The notes below the pieces were generated by a model. That model did not search any database and was not told the DNA's origin. It saw only the letters and a program-made list of their open reading frames with translations. Both the position numbers and the translations under genes were made by a program. DNA of 64,000 nt from assembly GCF_024218795.1 (NCBI RefSeq), contig NZ_CP100400.1, positions 3,286,001-3,350,000 of the forward strand. The letters are read 5' to 3'. This DNA is from Halorussus aquaticus (GTDB taxonomy: Archaea; Halobacteriota; Halobacteria; Halobacteriales; Haladaptataceae). Positions 27,899 to 35,588 of this stretch are shown here, one piece after another; positions within the stretch are counted from its first letter, which is position 1, and each line of letters opens with the position of its first letter.

Positions 27899-28228
27899 GT
27901 TCGTTGCAATGATTGATTGCCATTCTACATAAAGCTTTCTCTAACCTGGACGAGAACGCCAGCACAGACTCCTAAACGTGATATGTGAATACTTAACACG
28001 CGTAGTTTTATAAGGGTATGTGGAAACCGGCCGCGCTGCGGGTACGACGCTAAATTACGATAGGACGTGAGGACGTCCTAATCCGTGAATCCGGTAATAC
28101 TATCCATCAGGACAACTGGGTGACACGACCGTCAGCGCGGAAGTAGACGGGCCTTTCTAAAACGGGGTCGTATCGAGACGAGACGATTTTCTTCGGTGAC
28201 TACGTCGAAAAGAAACTGCGAGTCGATT
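27899..28228. other. Thermosome upstream region with possible small RNA
   Basis: A 330-nt spacer with the thermosome promoter (AT-rich CTACATAAAGCTTTC, 27923-27937, 25-40 nt before the ATG). A second promoter-like element reads rightward at 28008-28016 (TTTTATAAG). About 25-150 nt after it comes sequence with a perfect 8-bp hairpin, TAGGACGT (28061-28068) and ACGTCCTA (28073-28080), loop GAGG, and a T-rich end near 28153. No open frame of note is present there. A small non-coding RNA of about 100-120 nt is possible but unproven. Confidence 0.35.
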
Positions 28229-28777
28229 CTATCCGGGGAACTGGTGGAACTCCATCCCTTTGCGCTTCATCTCGTTGCGCTTGCGTTCGAGGAACGAGTA
28301 CACCGATCCGTGGGGCGCGCCGTCGAGAATCATCTCGGCCGCGCTCCGGACCACGTCGACCTGCTGGGGACTGCCGATGACGCCCATCGTGGTGCCGTAG
28401 ATGACGACGCTCGCGCCGGTCAACTCCTCCATGAGTTCGCGCGTACGGCCGTTCTCGCCGATGAGTCGGCCCTTCTGCCGTTCGAGGTCGTTCTGGTTCC
28501 GGGCGGCGGCGTCGATGTCGATGACGTCTAACATCATCATGTCGTCCTCCAGTAGGGTGAGGGCTTCGTCGGGGGCGAATCCGCGGCCGATAGCCTTCAC
28601 TATCTCCGGTCCCTTTAGACCGAGGATGGGGTCGCCGGTCTTCTCGACGTCGACCTTCCCGTTCTCGGAGTCGATGTCGAGTCGCACCTCCGCGCGACTC
28701 TCGATTTCGCGCATCGTCTCACCTCCTTCGCCGATGAGAACACCGATTCGGTCCTGCGGAATCTTCACGTGTTGCAT
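28229..28777 (-). CDS. KH-domain RNA-processing protein (Dim2/Pno1-like)
   Basis: A 182-aa protein with two KH-type RNA-binding folds, the layout of archaeal Dim2/Pno1 homologues that act in small-subunit rRNA maturation. The first KH has VLIGEGGETMREIE (residues 13-26) and the second LIGENGRTRELMEELTGA (about 109-126), each with a GxxG-like loop. In archaea this gene usually sits next to rio1 and aIF1A. Here a trpS gene separates it from rio1, on the same strand, in what may once have been the conserved rio1-KH pair. Confidence 0.93.
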   Translation of the reverse strand: MQHVKIPQDRIGVLIGEGGETMREIESRAEVRLDIDSENGKVDVEKTGDPILGLKGPEIVKAIGRGFAPDEALTLLEDDMMMLDVIDIDAAARNQNDLERQKGRLIGENGRTRELMEELTGASVVIYGTTMGVIGSPQQVDVVRSAAEMILDGAPHGSVYSFLERKRNEMKRKGMEFHQFPG

Positions 28778-28858
28778 GGCGTATGGTAGTCGCTCCGGGT
28801 GTTTTAAGGCTTCGTCCGCGTGCGAGTAACCCGAAACTGCATCGGAAACCGGCGGCGG

Positions 28859-30031
28859 TCAGTCGAACAGGCCGACCCCCTCCGGGAGTGCGCGCTCGCG
28901 TTCGTCGTCGGTGAGACGGTACCGCTGGAACTCGGCTTCGAGGTCGTCGATGGCCTCGCGGCGCTCCTGGTGGGCGTCGAGGAAGTCGGCTATCTTCTCG
29001 GCGGCGTAGGCCTTGAGTTCCCCGCTGAGCAGGTCGCCAGCGCGGTACTCGTCGGCGAGACGTTCGAGGACTGCGTCGTCGTCCTCGAAGAAGAACGCGA
29101 GCAGTTGGTAGGCGACGTCCACCTCCGGGTCGCCGCCGTGTTCGCGGTGGGCGTCGAGGCTCGACTCGCCGCCGGAGTAGGCGTGCGTCTGAACCTTCTC
29201 CTCGACCGTCTCGCGGTCGTCCGTGAGGTAGATAGCAGGTGCTTCGTCCGAACTGCTCATCTTGCCCGGCCCGTCGAGCGTCGGTAGGAACTTGCTCAGG
29301 AGCGCCCCGGGCTTGTCCACGTCGAAGGTCTCCTTGGCGGCGACGTCGCGCGCGAGTCGGACGTGCGGGTCTTGGTCCACTGCGATTGGGACGACGCTGG
29401 CGTGTCGCCCGTGGACCAGTTGAGGCAGGAGCAGGTGGGCTATCTGGACCGCCGGATAGAACGACATCCCCACGTTGTCGGGTCGGCCGTACGTCGCCTC
29501 CATCGTGGACTGGGTGACGTGCTTAGCGAACTGGACCGCGACGGGGTAGATTACGTCGGCGTCGGCGGTGTCTACGACGACGCGCGTTCGCTCGGGGTCG
29601 AACCCGACCGCGAGCAGGTCCCGGAGGTTCTCTCTGGCGTACTCGGATATCTCGGCGAGCGAGAGGTCCTTGGTGAAGTGCTTCTCGTCGTCCGACATCG
29701 GGACGTACACGTGCGCGCCGGTCCGCTCTTGGAGGTGCTTGGCGTGGTAGAAGTGCATCGCGTGCCCGATGTGCATCGGTCCCGAGGGACCGACCCCGGT
29801 CACGAGCGAGACGGTCTGACCCTCCTCGGTCGCGGTGAGGAATCGGTCCACGTCCCGGCCCGCGTAAAACACCTTTCGGCGGACCATCGGATGCGGATCG
29901 GGGAAGCGAGCTATCTGGTCGTCGGTCAGTTCGTCCGCGCCGAACCGGTCGAGGAGTTCGCGGTAGTCTATCTCTCCTTCGACCGCGTAGGGCGTGACGG
30001 TGAAGTCGTCGGAAGCGTCGTTTGCTGGCAT
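28859..30031 (-). CDS. trpS: Tryptophan--tRNA ligase
   Basis: A 390-aa class I aminoacyl-tRNA synthetase of the TrpRS/TyrRS type. The HIGH-equivalent is PMHIGHAM (near residue 85), the second motif GPGKMSSSDEAP (near 257). The eukaryal/archaeal TrpRS traits are visible: RFPDPHPMVRRKVFYAGRD before the HIGH motif and IAVDQDPHVRLARDVA. Haloarchaea often have two TrpRS genes (one short); length here fits the archaeal type. It lies between the KH gene and rio1, separated from rio1 by a 243-nt spacer with an 11-bp inverted repeat. Confidence 0.93.
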   Translation of the reverse strand: MPANDASDDFTVTPYAVEGEIDYRELLDRFGADELTDDQIARFPDPHPMVRRKVFYAGRDVDRFLTATEEGQTVSLVTGVGPSGPMHIGHAMHFYHAKHLQERTGAHVYVPMSDDEKHFTKDLSLAEISEYARENLRDLLAVGFDPERTRVVVDTADADVIYPVAVQFAKHVTQSTMEATYGRPDNVGMSFYPAVQIAHLLLPQLVHGRHASVVPIAVDQDPHVRLARDVAAKETFDVDKPGALLSKFLPTLDGPGKMSSSDEAPAIYLTDDRETVEEKVQTHAYSGGESSLDAHREHGGDPEVDVAYQLLAFFFEDDDAVLERLADEYRAGDLLSGELKAYAAEKIADFLDAHQERREAIDDLEAEFQRYRLTDDERERALPEGVGLFD

Positions 30032-30138
30032 GGTGTTGTGACGTGTCGCTGTCGCTCGGAAGTCGATGCGCGAAGAAAGCGAGTGAGCGCCGTCGCCGCC
30101 GACGCCCGGTGAAGCCGAGCGCCCCGAGTTACGACACT

Positions 30139-30183
30139 GTCCGCTCTCTGGACGTCTGCCAGCGCCAAGTCGAGAGAGCGGAC
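30139..30183. repeat. 11-bp inverted repeat upstream of trpS
   Basis: GTCCGCTCTCT (30139-30149) is exactly complementary to AGAGAGCGGAC (30173-30183), with a 23-nt loop. It lies in the 243-nt space between the rio1 stop and the trpS start, both read leftward. It could be a rio1 3' structure or a control element in the trpS leader; there is no clear T-run. The rest of the spacer shows no gene. Confidence 0.5.
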
Positions 30184-30274
30184 CTCATCGAGTCGGAGTA
30201 GTCGTGTTCGCCACTTGAGCGTTTCGCTCGTTCAGGGTCGGAGGTGTGCGGTCGAGGTCACTTTCGGGGGTGGT

Positions 30275-31138
30275 TCACTTGCTGGGGTCGGCGTTGTCCC
30301 GAATCCACGCCTCCAGTTCGTCGCCGCGAACGTCCATCCCCTGTCGCTGGAAGAACGAGGCGACGTTGGCGCAGTCGCGCGTCAGGAACTCGCCGCTGTT
30401 GGGGTGGTGAATCGTCACGGCCTGTCCGAGGTCGATGATGACGAGTTCGCCGTCGTGGACGATGATGTTGTACTCGCTCAGGTCGCCGTGGACCAGTCCG
30501 GCGTCGTAGAGTCGCCGCATGTACTCCCGGACCACCTCGAAGGTCGTCTCGGGATTTTCCAAGTGGGCGTCGTCGAGGGTAGGTGCGCGCTCGCCGTCGG
30601 ACCCCAGAAACTCCATGACGAGGACGTTGCGCTGGACAGCAATCGGTTCGGGGACGCGCACTCCGGCCTTGCGTGCGCGCTTGAGGTTGGCGAACTCCTT
30701 GCGGGTCCACGCCAGCACGACCCGCTTCTTGTTGCCGCCCAACTCCTCGAACCGGGGGTCGCCGACGAGGTACTCGCGCATGTCGCGGAAGTCCGAGGCG
30801 TTGATGCGATAGACTTTGACCGCGACTTCGCCTCGCTCCTCGCTCCCGAGCGCGGAGTAGACGTTCGCCTCCTTCCCTGAGGAGAGCGGCCCGCCGAACG
30901 CCTGTACGTAGCCGTCTTGGACCAGTTTGTAGAGCGCCGCCAGCGTCGCGTCGTCGAACACCGACTGCTCGACTTTGAACTGCTCGGTGTTCTTCAGGCG
31001 CTCGCGGAACTTGTTGAACTCCCGGTCGCGCTGGCGCTGGACCTTGTCGGCCTCGGTGTCGGATACGTCTATCTCCTCCCACTCGTCCCCGACGCCCTCG
31101 ACGTTCTCGGGTTCGAGCAGGCTGTGCTCCTCCGTCAT
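30275..31138 (-). CDS. rio1: Rio1-type serine protein kinase
   Basis: A 287-aa atypical protein kinase conserved in archaea and eukaryotes, involved in late small-subunit ribosome maturation. Motifs: the RIO ATP loop GPLSSGKEANVY (about residues 82-93), catalytic VHGDLSEYNI and metal-binding IIDLGQAV. The N-terminus carries a typical acidic/basic helical extension (DKVQRQRDREFNKFRERLK). In many archaea rio1 neighbours the KH protein and aIF1A, both within 3 kb here. Confidence 0.95.
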   Translation of the reverse strand: MTEEHSLLEPENVEGVGDEWEEIDVSDTEADKVQRQRDREFNKFRERLKNTEQFKVEQSVFDDATLAALYKLVQDGYVQAFGGPLSSGKEANVYSALGSEERGEVAVKVYRINASDFRDMREYLVGDPRFEELGGNKKRVVLAWTRKEFANLKRARKAGVRVPEPIAVQRNVLVMEFLGSDGERAPTLDDAHLENPETTFEVVREYMRRLYDAGLVHGDLSEYNIIVHDGELVIIDLGQAVTIHHPNSGEFLTRDCANVASFFQRQGMDVRGDELEAWIRDNADPSK

Positions 31139-31198
31139 CTGTCCCGACCTAGCGCGTCCAGCGATAAAAGGGTGGGCTTCGGTAGGAGAGAGTAGGTG

Positions 31199-31852
31199 TC
31201 AGTAGGTTTCGCGGTGGAGAATCTCTTCGACGTCGCGTCGGGGGAGTCGCTCGGGTTCCTCGCCGCCGCTCGGCCCGACAGCGACGAGCATCACGGGAAT
31301 CTTGTCCTCCGGGAGGTCGAGGAACTCGGCCATCCCTTCGAAGTCGAAACCGCTCATCGGCGTGGCGGTAAGCCCGCGGGCGTGGGCCGACAGCAGTAGG
31401 TTCTGGGCCGCGAGGCTGGCGTTGCGGATGCCGTAGTCGCGCCCGGCCTGCTCGCTCTGGTAGCCAGCGACCGTCTGCTCTTTGACCTGCTGGCCGGTCT
31501 CCTCGTCGAAGCGGCCCGCCTCGACCCACTCGTCGAAGACGCGGTCGGCCGTCTCGGGTTCGGTGTGGCCGACGACCAGAATCGCAGTCCCGGCCTCCTT
31601 GACGTGTTCCTGCCCGTAGGCCAGTTCGACGACTTCGTCCAGTCGGTCGTCGTCCTGCACGGCGACGAACTCCCACGGCTGGAGGTTGTACGACGAGGGC
31701 GCGAGCGCGGCGTCTCGAATCAGTTCTTCGAGCGTCTCGTCGTCCAGTTCGGCGTCGGCGTCGAAGTTGTGCCCCGACCGTCGGGTCCGAATCGCTCGAA
31801 TCGCCTCGTCGTGCGCTGCGTCGGTGTCGAACGCGGTGTCTCCAGTACTCAT
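31199..31852 (-). CDS. Nitroreductase family FMN protein
   Basis: A 217-aa FMN-dependent nitroreductase-family oxidoreductase. Landmarks are the N-terminal phosphate-binding IRTRRSGHNFD, APSSYNLQPWEFVAVQD, and the C-terminal IPVMLVAVGPSG. The family reduces varied substrates with NAD(P)H; the real substrate is not predictable. I chose ATG 31852; a start at 31876 would add eight residues unlike the family. It lies between rio1 and aIF1A on the same strand. Confidence 0.9.
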   Translation of the reverse strand: MSTGDTAFDTDAAHDEAIRAIRTRRSGHNFDADAELDDETLEELIRDAALAPSSYNLQPWEFVAVQDDDRLDEVVELAYGQEHVKEAGTAILVVGHTEPETADRVFDEWVEAGRFDEETGQQVKEQTVAGYQSEQAGRDYGIRNASLAAQNLLLSAHARGLTATPMSGFDFEGMAEFLDLPEDKIPVMLVAVGPSGGEEPERLPRRDVEEILHRETY

Positions 31853-32074
31853 CGGAGAGTAGTAGGAGCGTATCACTTAAGGCCCGGACGCAAGCCCGCG
31901 TTCTTGCCGATTGGGGTCTGGTGTCCTGACGCAGATGTAACCACCCGACATCGGTGTAACTACCGGTATTCGAAACTACAACTACTTCTATCGAATCGAA
32001 GCGGCGAACCGAGCGAACGGTGCGCAGTCGAGCGGTACCCTCCCACTGCGAGCGAACGCCCCGAGTAACAGGCT

Positions 32075-32365
32075 CTACTGGATGTGGCCTTCGTCGCGGA
32101 GTTGGTCGGCTTCCTGCTTGTCGTAGCGCCACTTGATGTCGGCCTTCTCGTCCTGCCAGTCCCACGGTTCGACCAGCACGACGTCGTCCTCCCGAATCCA
32201 GATGCGCTTCTGCATCTTGCCGGGGATGCGGGCCGTGCGCTCCGTTCCGTCGGCGCACCGTACTTTTACACGATTCGCACCGAGCATGTTAGTGACTGTG
32301 GCGAATACCTCGTCGTCGTCGGGCATACGGAGGTTCTTTCGCCGTCCGCCGTCGTTGTCACTCAT
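32075..32365 (-). CDS. Translation initiation factor aIF-1A
   Basis: A 96-aa S1/OB-fold initiation factor that binds the ribosomal A site. Conserved: [64 protein letters not shown], and C-terminal acidic tail. Length is the family norm. The ATG at 32365 (MSDNDGG) is preferred, because an AT-rich TTTAAATATA (32390-32399) lies 25-34 nt upstream, ideal for a leaderless mRNA. A start at 32374 would sit too close to that element. Confidence 0.96.
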   Translation of the reverse strand: MSDNDGGRRKNLRMPDDDEVFATVTNMLGANRVKVRCADGTERTARIPGKMQKRIWIREDDVVLVEPWDWQDEKADIKWRYDKQEADQLRDEGHIQ

Positions 32366-32389
32366 AGATTCCACTTGGTGACGGGGAGG

Positions 32390-32399
32390 TTTAAATATA
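32390..32399 (-). promoter_or_regulatory. TATA element of aIF-1A
   Basis: TTTAAATATA is centred about 29 nt upstream of the aIF-1A ATG at 32365. It is one of the clearest leaderless-promoter examples in the window and decides the start codon. Confidence 0.65.
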
Positions 32400-32464
32400 C
32401 TGTCGTCCGTCCGCCCCGCACCGGAGCAAGGGTGTTTAAGTCACATCCGGACACACCCCGACGT

Positions 32465-32674
32465 ATGCTCGGTAAACTCGGAGCGAAAGGCATCGTCGGG
32501 GTGTTGCTCCTGATAGGGGGTCTCGGCGTCGTCGCGTGGCAACAGCCGATAGTCGCGGCCGGAATCGGACTCGTCGTCGTCGGGTTCGTGTTGATCGCGT
32601 GGGGTCTCGTCTCCGGTCTCATGTCGAGTTTCGGACTCGGCGGGATGATGGGCGGCGGTGGCGGCTTCGAGTAA
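32465..32674 (+). CDS. Small haloarchaeal membrane protein (DUF7470-like)
   Basis: A 69-aa protein with two hydrophobic helices (about residues 10-27 and 31-50) and a glycine/methionine-rich end, GLGGMMGGGGGFE. I recognise it as a common uncharacterised haloarchaeal family. ATG 32465 is supported by an AT-rich GTGTTTAAG at 32430-32438, about 30 nt upstream. The function is unknown. Confidence 0.75.
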   Translation: MLGKLGAKGIVGVLLLIGGLGVVAWQQPIVAAGIGLVVVGFVLIAWGLVSGLMSSFGLGGMMGGGGGFE

Positions 32675-32799
32675 CTCGTACGTAATTTCGAACGCGCGAG
32701 GCTCGGAACTACGCGCGGTGTCGGTGTATTCCAACGTCCCGGCTTCGATTCTCTCGACGATACTTGGTTATTAAGACTTCGTGCGGACACACTCCAGTT

Positions 32800-33552
32800 A
32801 TGGATGACAGGACGGCGTCACTTCTCACCAAGACCCAGCGCCGACGGATTCGGAACGATTTCGCGGACTTGGACGAACAGAAGCGCCGCCGAGACGAACG
32901 ACAGATCAGGGAGCGACTCGCGGCCGGACTGCTCGACACCCGAGTGCTCGCCGGGTACCCGGATGCGCAGTTCGGCCTCGCCGTCGAGGACCTCTCGGAG
33001 GACGAACTCCGCGAAGCGCTCGCGGACGCGACGTTGGTCCTCGAACGAGTTCGGGAACTGGAGGGAGTGGACCGGAAGACCGTCCTGTCGCGCGCTCGCC
33101 GTCGGGCCGACGAGTTGGCCGAACAGTCTGGAGACCTACGGAGTCTCGACGACCTCGACCTGCAGACCGCGGCCGAGATACGCCGCGAGACGAAGGTCTC
33201 CGTCCGCGAGCAGTTCGAGGAGAACCGCTGGGACAGTCGCGCGGACGGCCTGCTGAAACTAACTGCGAGCGCGACCGTCCCGCTGTTCGTGACGTTGCTC
33301 GTCGATTCGACGACGTCGAGAGACCTACTCGGTACGAGCGCCGGTGCTACCGTCCTCGTGTACCTCTGTTCGCTCGTGGTCGTCGTGGCGCTCTCGGGAG
33401 TCTTCCTCATCAAGGCTGCACAGACACTCAAACACGACGTTCTCCCGGCTATCTCGACCTTCCGCCGAGACCCTGCAAGCGCGGTGGGGAGCGCCCTCGA
33501 CTTGCTCCGTCGTCCCGAGGTGCGTCTGCGGAAAGTATGGGACGAACTGTAG
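32800..33552 (+). CDS. Coiled-coil membrane protein, uncharacterised
   Basis: A 250-aa protein of unknown family. The first 150 residues are highly charged, basic and acidic, and look helical (KTQRRRIRNDFADLDEQKRRRDERQ), followed by two hydrophobic membrane segments (about 155-170 and 180-205) and a short cytoplasmic end. ATG 32800 is preferred to 32764, because an AT-rich GTTATTAAG (32768-32776) lies 25-30 nt upstream. No cysteine or catalytic motif stands out. Confidence 0.72.
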   Translation: MDDRTASLLTKTQRRRIRNDFADLDEQKRRRDERQIRERLAAGLLDTRVLAGYPDAQFGLAVEDLSEDELREALADATLVLERVRELEGVDRKTVLSRARRRADELAEQSGDLRSLDDLDLQTAAEIRRETKVSVREQFEENRWDSRADGLLKLTASATVPLFVTLLVDSTTSRDLLGTSAGATVLVYLCSLVVVVALSGVFLIKAAQTLKHDVLPAISTFRRDPASAVGSALDLLRRPEVRLRKVWDEL

Positions 33553-33583
33553 TTTTCCGCTTACAGCTTGCACCGCGTGCGGC

Positions 33584-34342
33584 TCACAGGACAGTGGCAA
33601 CTATCCGTTCGACGGTGTGGGCGAGTTCGAGCCACGTCAATCCGTGAAAGATGGCGACGGTCGCGAGGTTGTCAGTCACTTCGTAGAGCGCGCCGAACAC
33701 GATGCCCGCGCCGAGCAACTCGATGAAGGTCGCCGCGAGCGCAGTTCCACTCGCGCCACTGAGCGCGGCGAACGACGCGTGGGACAGGGCGAAACAGGCA
33801 CCGGCCAGAACGACGACGGTCGTGGCTGGGAACGCGTCGCGTAGACGCGTCTGGACCAGTCCGCGATAGAACAGCTCTTCGGCTGGCGTTGCGAACGCGA
33901 ACCACGCCAAGAACGCGAGGGGCCACAGGCGCGGCTGTGCGTGAAGCGCGAGACTGTGTTCGGTGGTTCCCGTGGTGACCTCGTGGGGCAAGCCGAGTAG
34001 CCCGACGACGGCGTTTACGACGTACCCGACCGCGAGGAGCGCGAGAAACGCGCCGAGAACGGCACCGACGTCCCGCAGCCCCGGGCGTCGAAAGCGCGCG
34101 TACCGGTCCCAACTACCCGTATAGGACAGATAACCGAGTGCGAACACGCCGAACCCGAATTGGACGCCGCGACTGCTCACGATGTAGACCGCGTCGGAGG
34201 TCGTCGCCGCCACGAACCCGGCCATTCCGGGGATAGTAGCCCCCAACAGCCCCGCGAGCGAACCGATACCCGTGAACACCAGTGCGGCGAGGACCGTCTC
34301 CGATTTCGAACGTATCGAAACACGCTGTCGTTTTGTCGTCAT
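33584..34342 (-). CDS. CPBP-family intramembrane metalloprotease
   Basis: A 252-aa polytopic protein of the CPBP/Abi (Rce1-like) family. The three catalytic motifs are present: EE-x3-R in AEELFYRGL (about residue 156), a His in ALSHASF, and HGLTW near the C-terminus. About seven membrane helices. Members include CAAX prenyl proteases and bacteriocin-immunity proteins; the substrate here is unknown. Convergent with the coiled-coil gene (31 nt apart). Confidence 0.9.
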   Translation of the reverse strand: MTTKRQRVSIRSKSETVLAALVFTGIGSLAGLLGATIPGMAGFVAATTSDAVYIVSSRGVQFGFGVFALGYLSYTGSWDRYARFRRPGLRDVGAVLGAFLALLAVGYVVNAVVGLLGLPHEVTTGTTEHSLALHAQPRLWPLAFLAWFAFATPAEELFYRGLVQTRLRDAFPATTVVVLAGACFALSHASFAALSGASGTALAATFIELLGAGIVFGALYEVTDNLATVAIFHGLTWLELAHTVERIVATVL

Positions 34343-34493
34343 CTCCGGGCGGACAATGAGCTACCGTCGCCATAAGGGAGTACGACGATTCACGCCAGTT
34401 CAGGGCGTGTACGACAGTATACCGGTTTTATCGCATCTCCGAGCGACCGGGTGTACGCACGTACAGCGGCTCGGAACGAGCGGGTCGTGTCGA

Positions 34494-35474
34494 TTACCCC
34501 TCGATCTCTCGCAGTTTCTCGCGGCCCGGCGCGACCAACTCGTCGAGGTAACTCGCCAGCGCGCCCTTCGCGTCGGCGGGGTGGAGTTCGCCGCTCTCCA
34601 AATCGTCGGCCAGCGACTCGTAGTCGTCGTACTCCAGATTACCGCCGTACTCCTCGGGACGCTCGACCACGACGGTCTCGAACCGCGGGAAGACGTGGTA
34701 CTGGAAGATTTCGAGGACCGGATTTTCGAGGTCGTCCTCGGGGTCGCGTGTCGGCGGACAGAACGCCGAGTTGACCTTCTCCTCGATGTCCTCGGTGCTG
34801 TCCTCCATCGAGATGGTGACGCCCGAACTGCTCGACATCTTGCCCTCGCCCGTCCCGAGGTCCGCGATGATGGGCGTGTGGAGCACCGGCCGGGAGTCGT
34901 AGCCGACTTCTGGCAACTCCTCGCGCATCAGCATGTGGACCTTGCGCTGGTCCATCCCGCCCACCGCCAAGTCGAGGTCGAGATATTCGATGTCGAGCGC
35001 CTGCATCAGGGGGTAGACGACGTGGCTGACCTTCGCGGTCTCACCGCCCTGAATCTCGGCCATCGCGCGCTGGGCGCGGTTGAGGGTGGTGTCCAACTCC
35101 AGTTTGTGGAGGTCGAGGGCGTAGTCGTCGTCCAACTGGAACTCCGACCCGTAGACGAACTCGGTCTTCTCCTCGTCGAGACCGTAGGCGAGGAACTGCT
35201 TGCGCATCTTCTCGGCGGTCTGCTCTATCTCCTCGAAAGTGCCCTTGTCGTTGAGGTAGGCGTGGACGTCGGCCAGCAGGACGACGACCTCCATGCCCGC
35301 CTCCTGCAGGTCGATGAGTTTGTTCGCGGCGAGCATGTGCCCGATGTGGAGCACCCCGGAGGGTTCGTACCCGACGTAGACGCGCTTGCCTTCCGGGTCC
35401 TCGGCGAGTTCGCGTACCTCCTCCTCTGTCACTGCCTCCTCGACGTTCCGCGTAATCAACTCGTAGGCGTCCAT
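34494..35474 (-). CDS. tyrS: Tyrosine--tRNA ligase
   Basis: A 326-aa archaeal-type TyrRS. Class I motifs: GYEPSGVLHIGHM near residue 33 and GKMSSSSGVTIS near 215. Tyrosine-site residues are recognisable in VLLADVHAYLNDKG and VYPLMQALDIEYLDLDLAVGGMDQRK. The length matches the compact archaeal enzyme without a bacterial C-terminal domain. It has its own promoter upstream (AT-rich stretch 35558-35588 is shared with the next gene's end). Confidence 0.96.
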   Translation of the reverse strand: MDAYELITRNVEEAVTEEEVRELAEDPEGKRVYVGYEPSGVLHIGHMLAANKLIDLQEAGMEVVVLLADVHAYLNDKGTFEEIEQTAEKMRKQFLAYGLDEEKTEFVYGSEFQLDDDYALDLHKLELDTTLNRAQRAMAEIQGGETAKVSHVVYPLMQALDIEYLDLDLAVGGMDQRKVHMLMREELPEVGYDSRPVLHTPIIADLGTGEGKMSSSSGVTISMEDSTEDIEEKVNSAFCPPTRDPEDDLENPVLEIFQYHVFPRFETVVVERPEEYGGNLEYDDYESLADDLESGELHPADAKGALASYLDELVAPGREKLREIEG

Positions 35475-35588
35475 ACGCGGTCTGTGTCTCGCGCGGTGCT
35501 TTAGCGTTCCGGGACCGTGCCAAGGGTTCGGACGTGTACGTCGGCCGCCCTCACGCTATTTATCTGCGGTATCAATGGAGAAATATAG

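Noticed and set aside
27960..28200. tRNA gene in the thermosome spacer
   Set aside because: No T-loop GGTTCRANYCC-type sequence or acceptor-stem pairing found there or in other spacers.
30032..30274. Gene between rio1 and trpS
   Set aside because: No frame shows haloarchaeal codon bias; the stretch holds only an inverted repeat.
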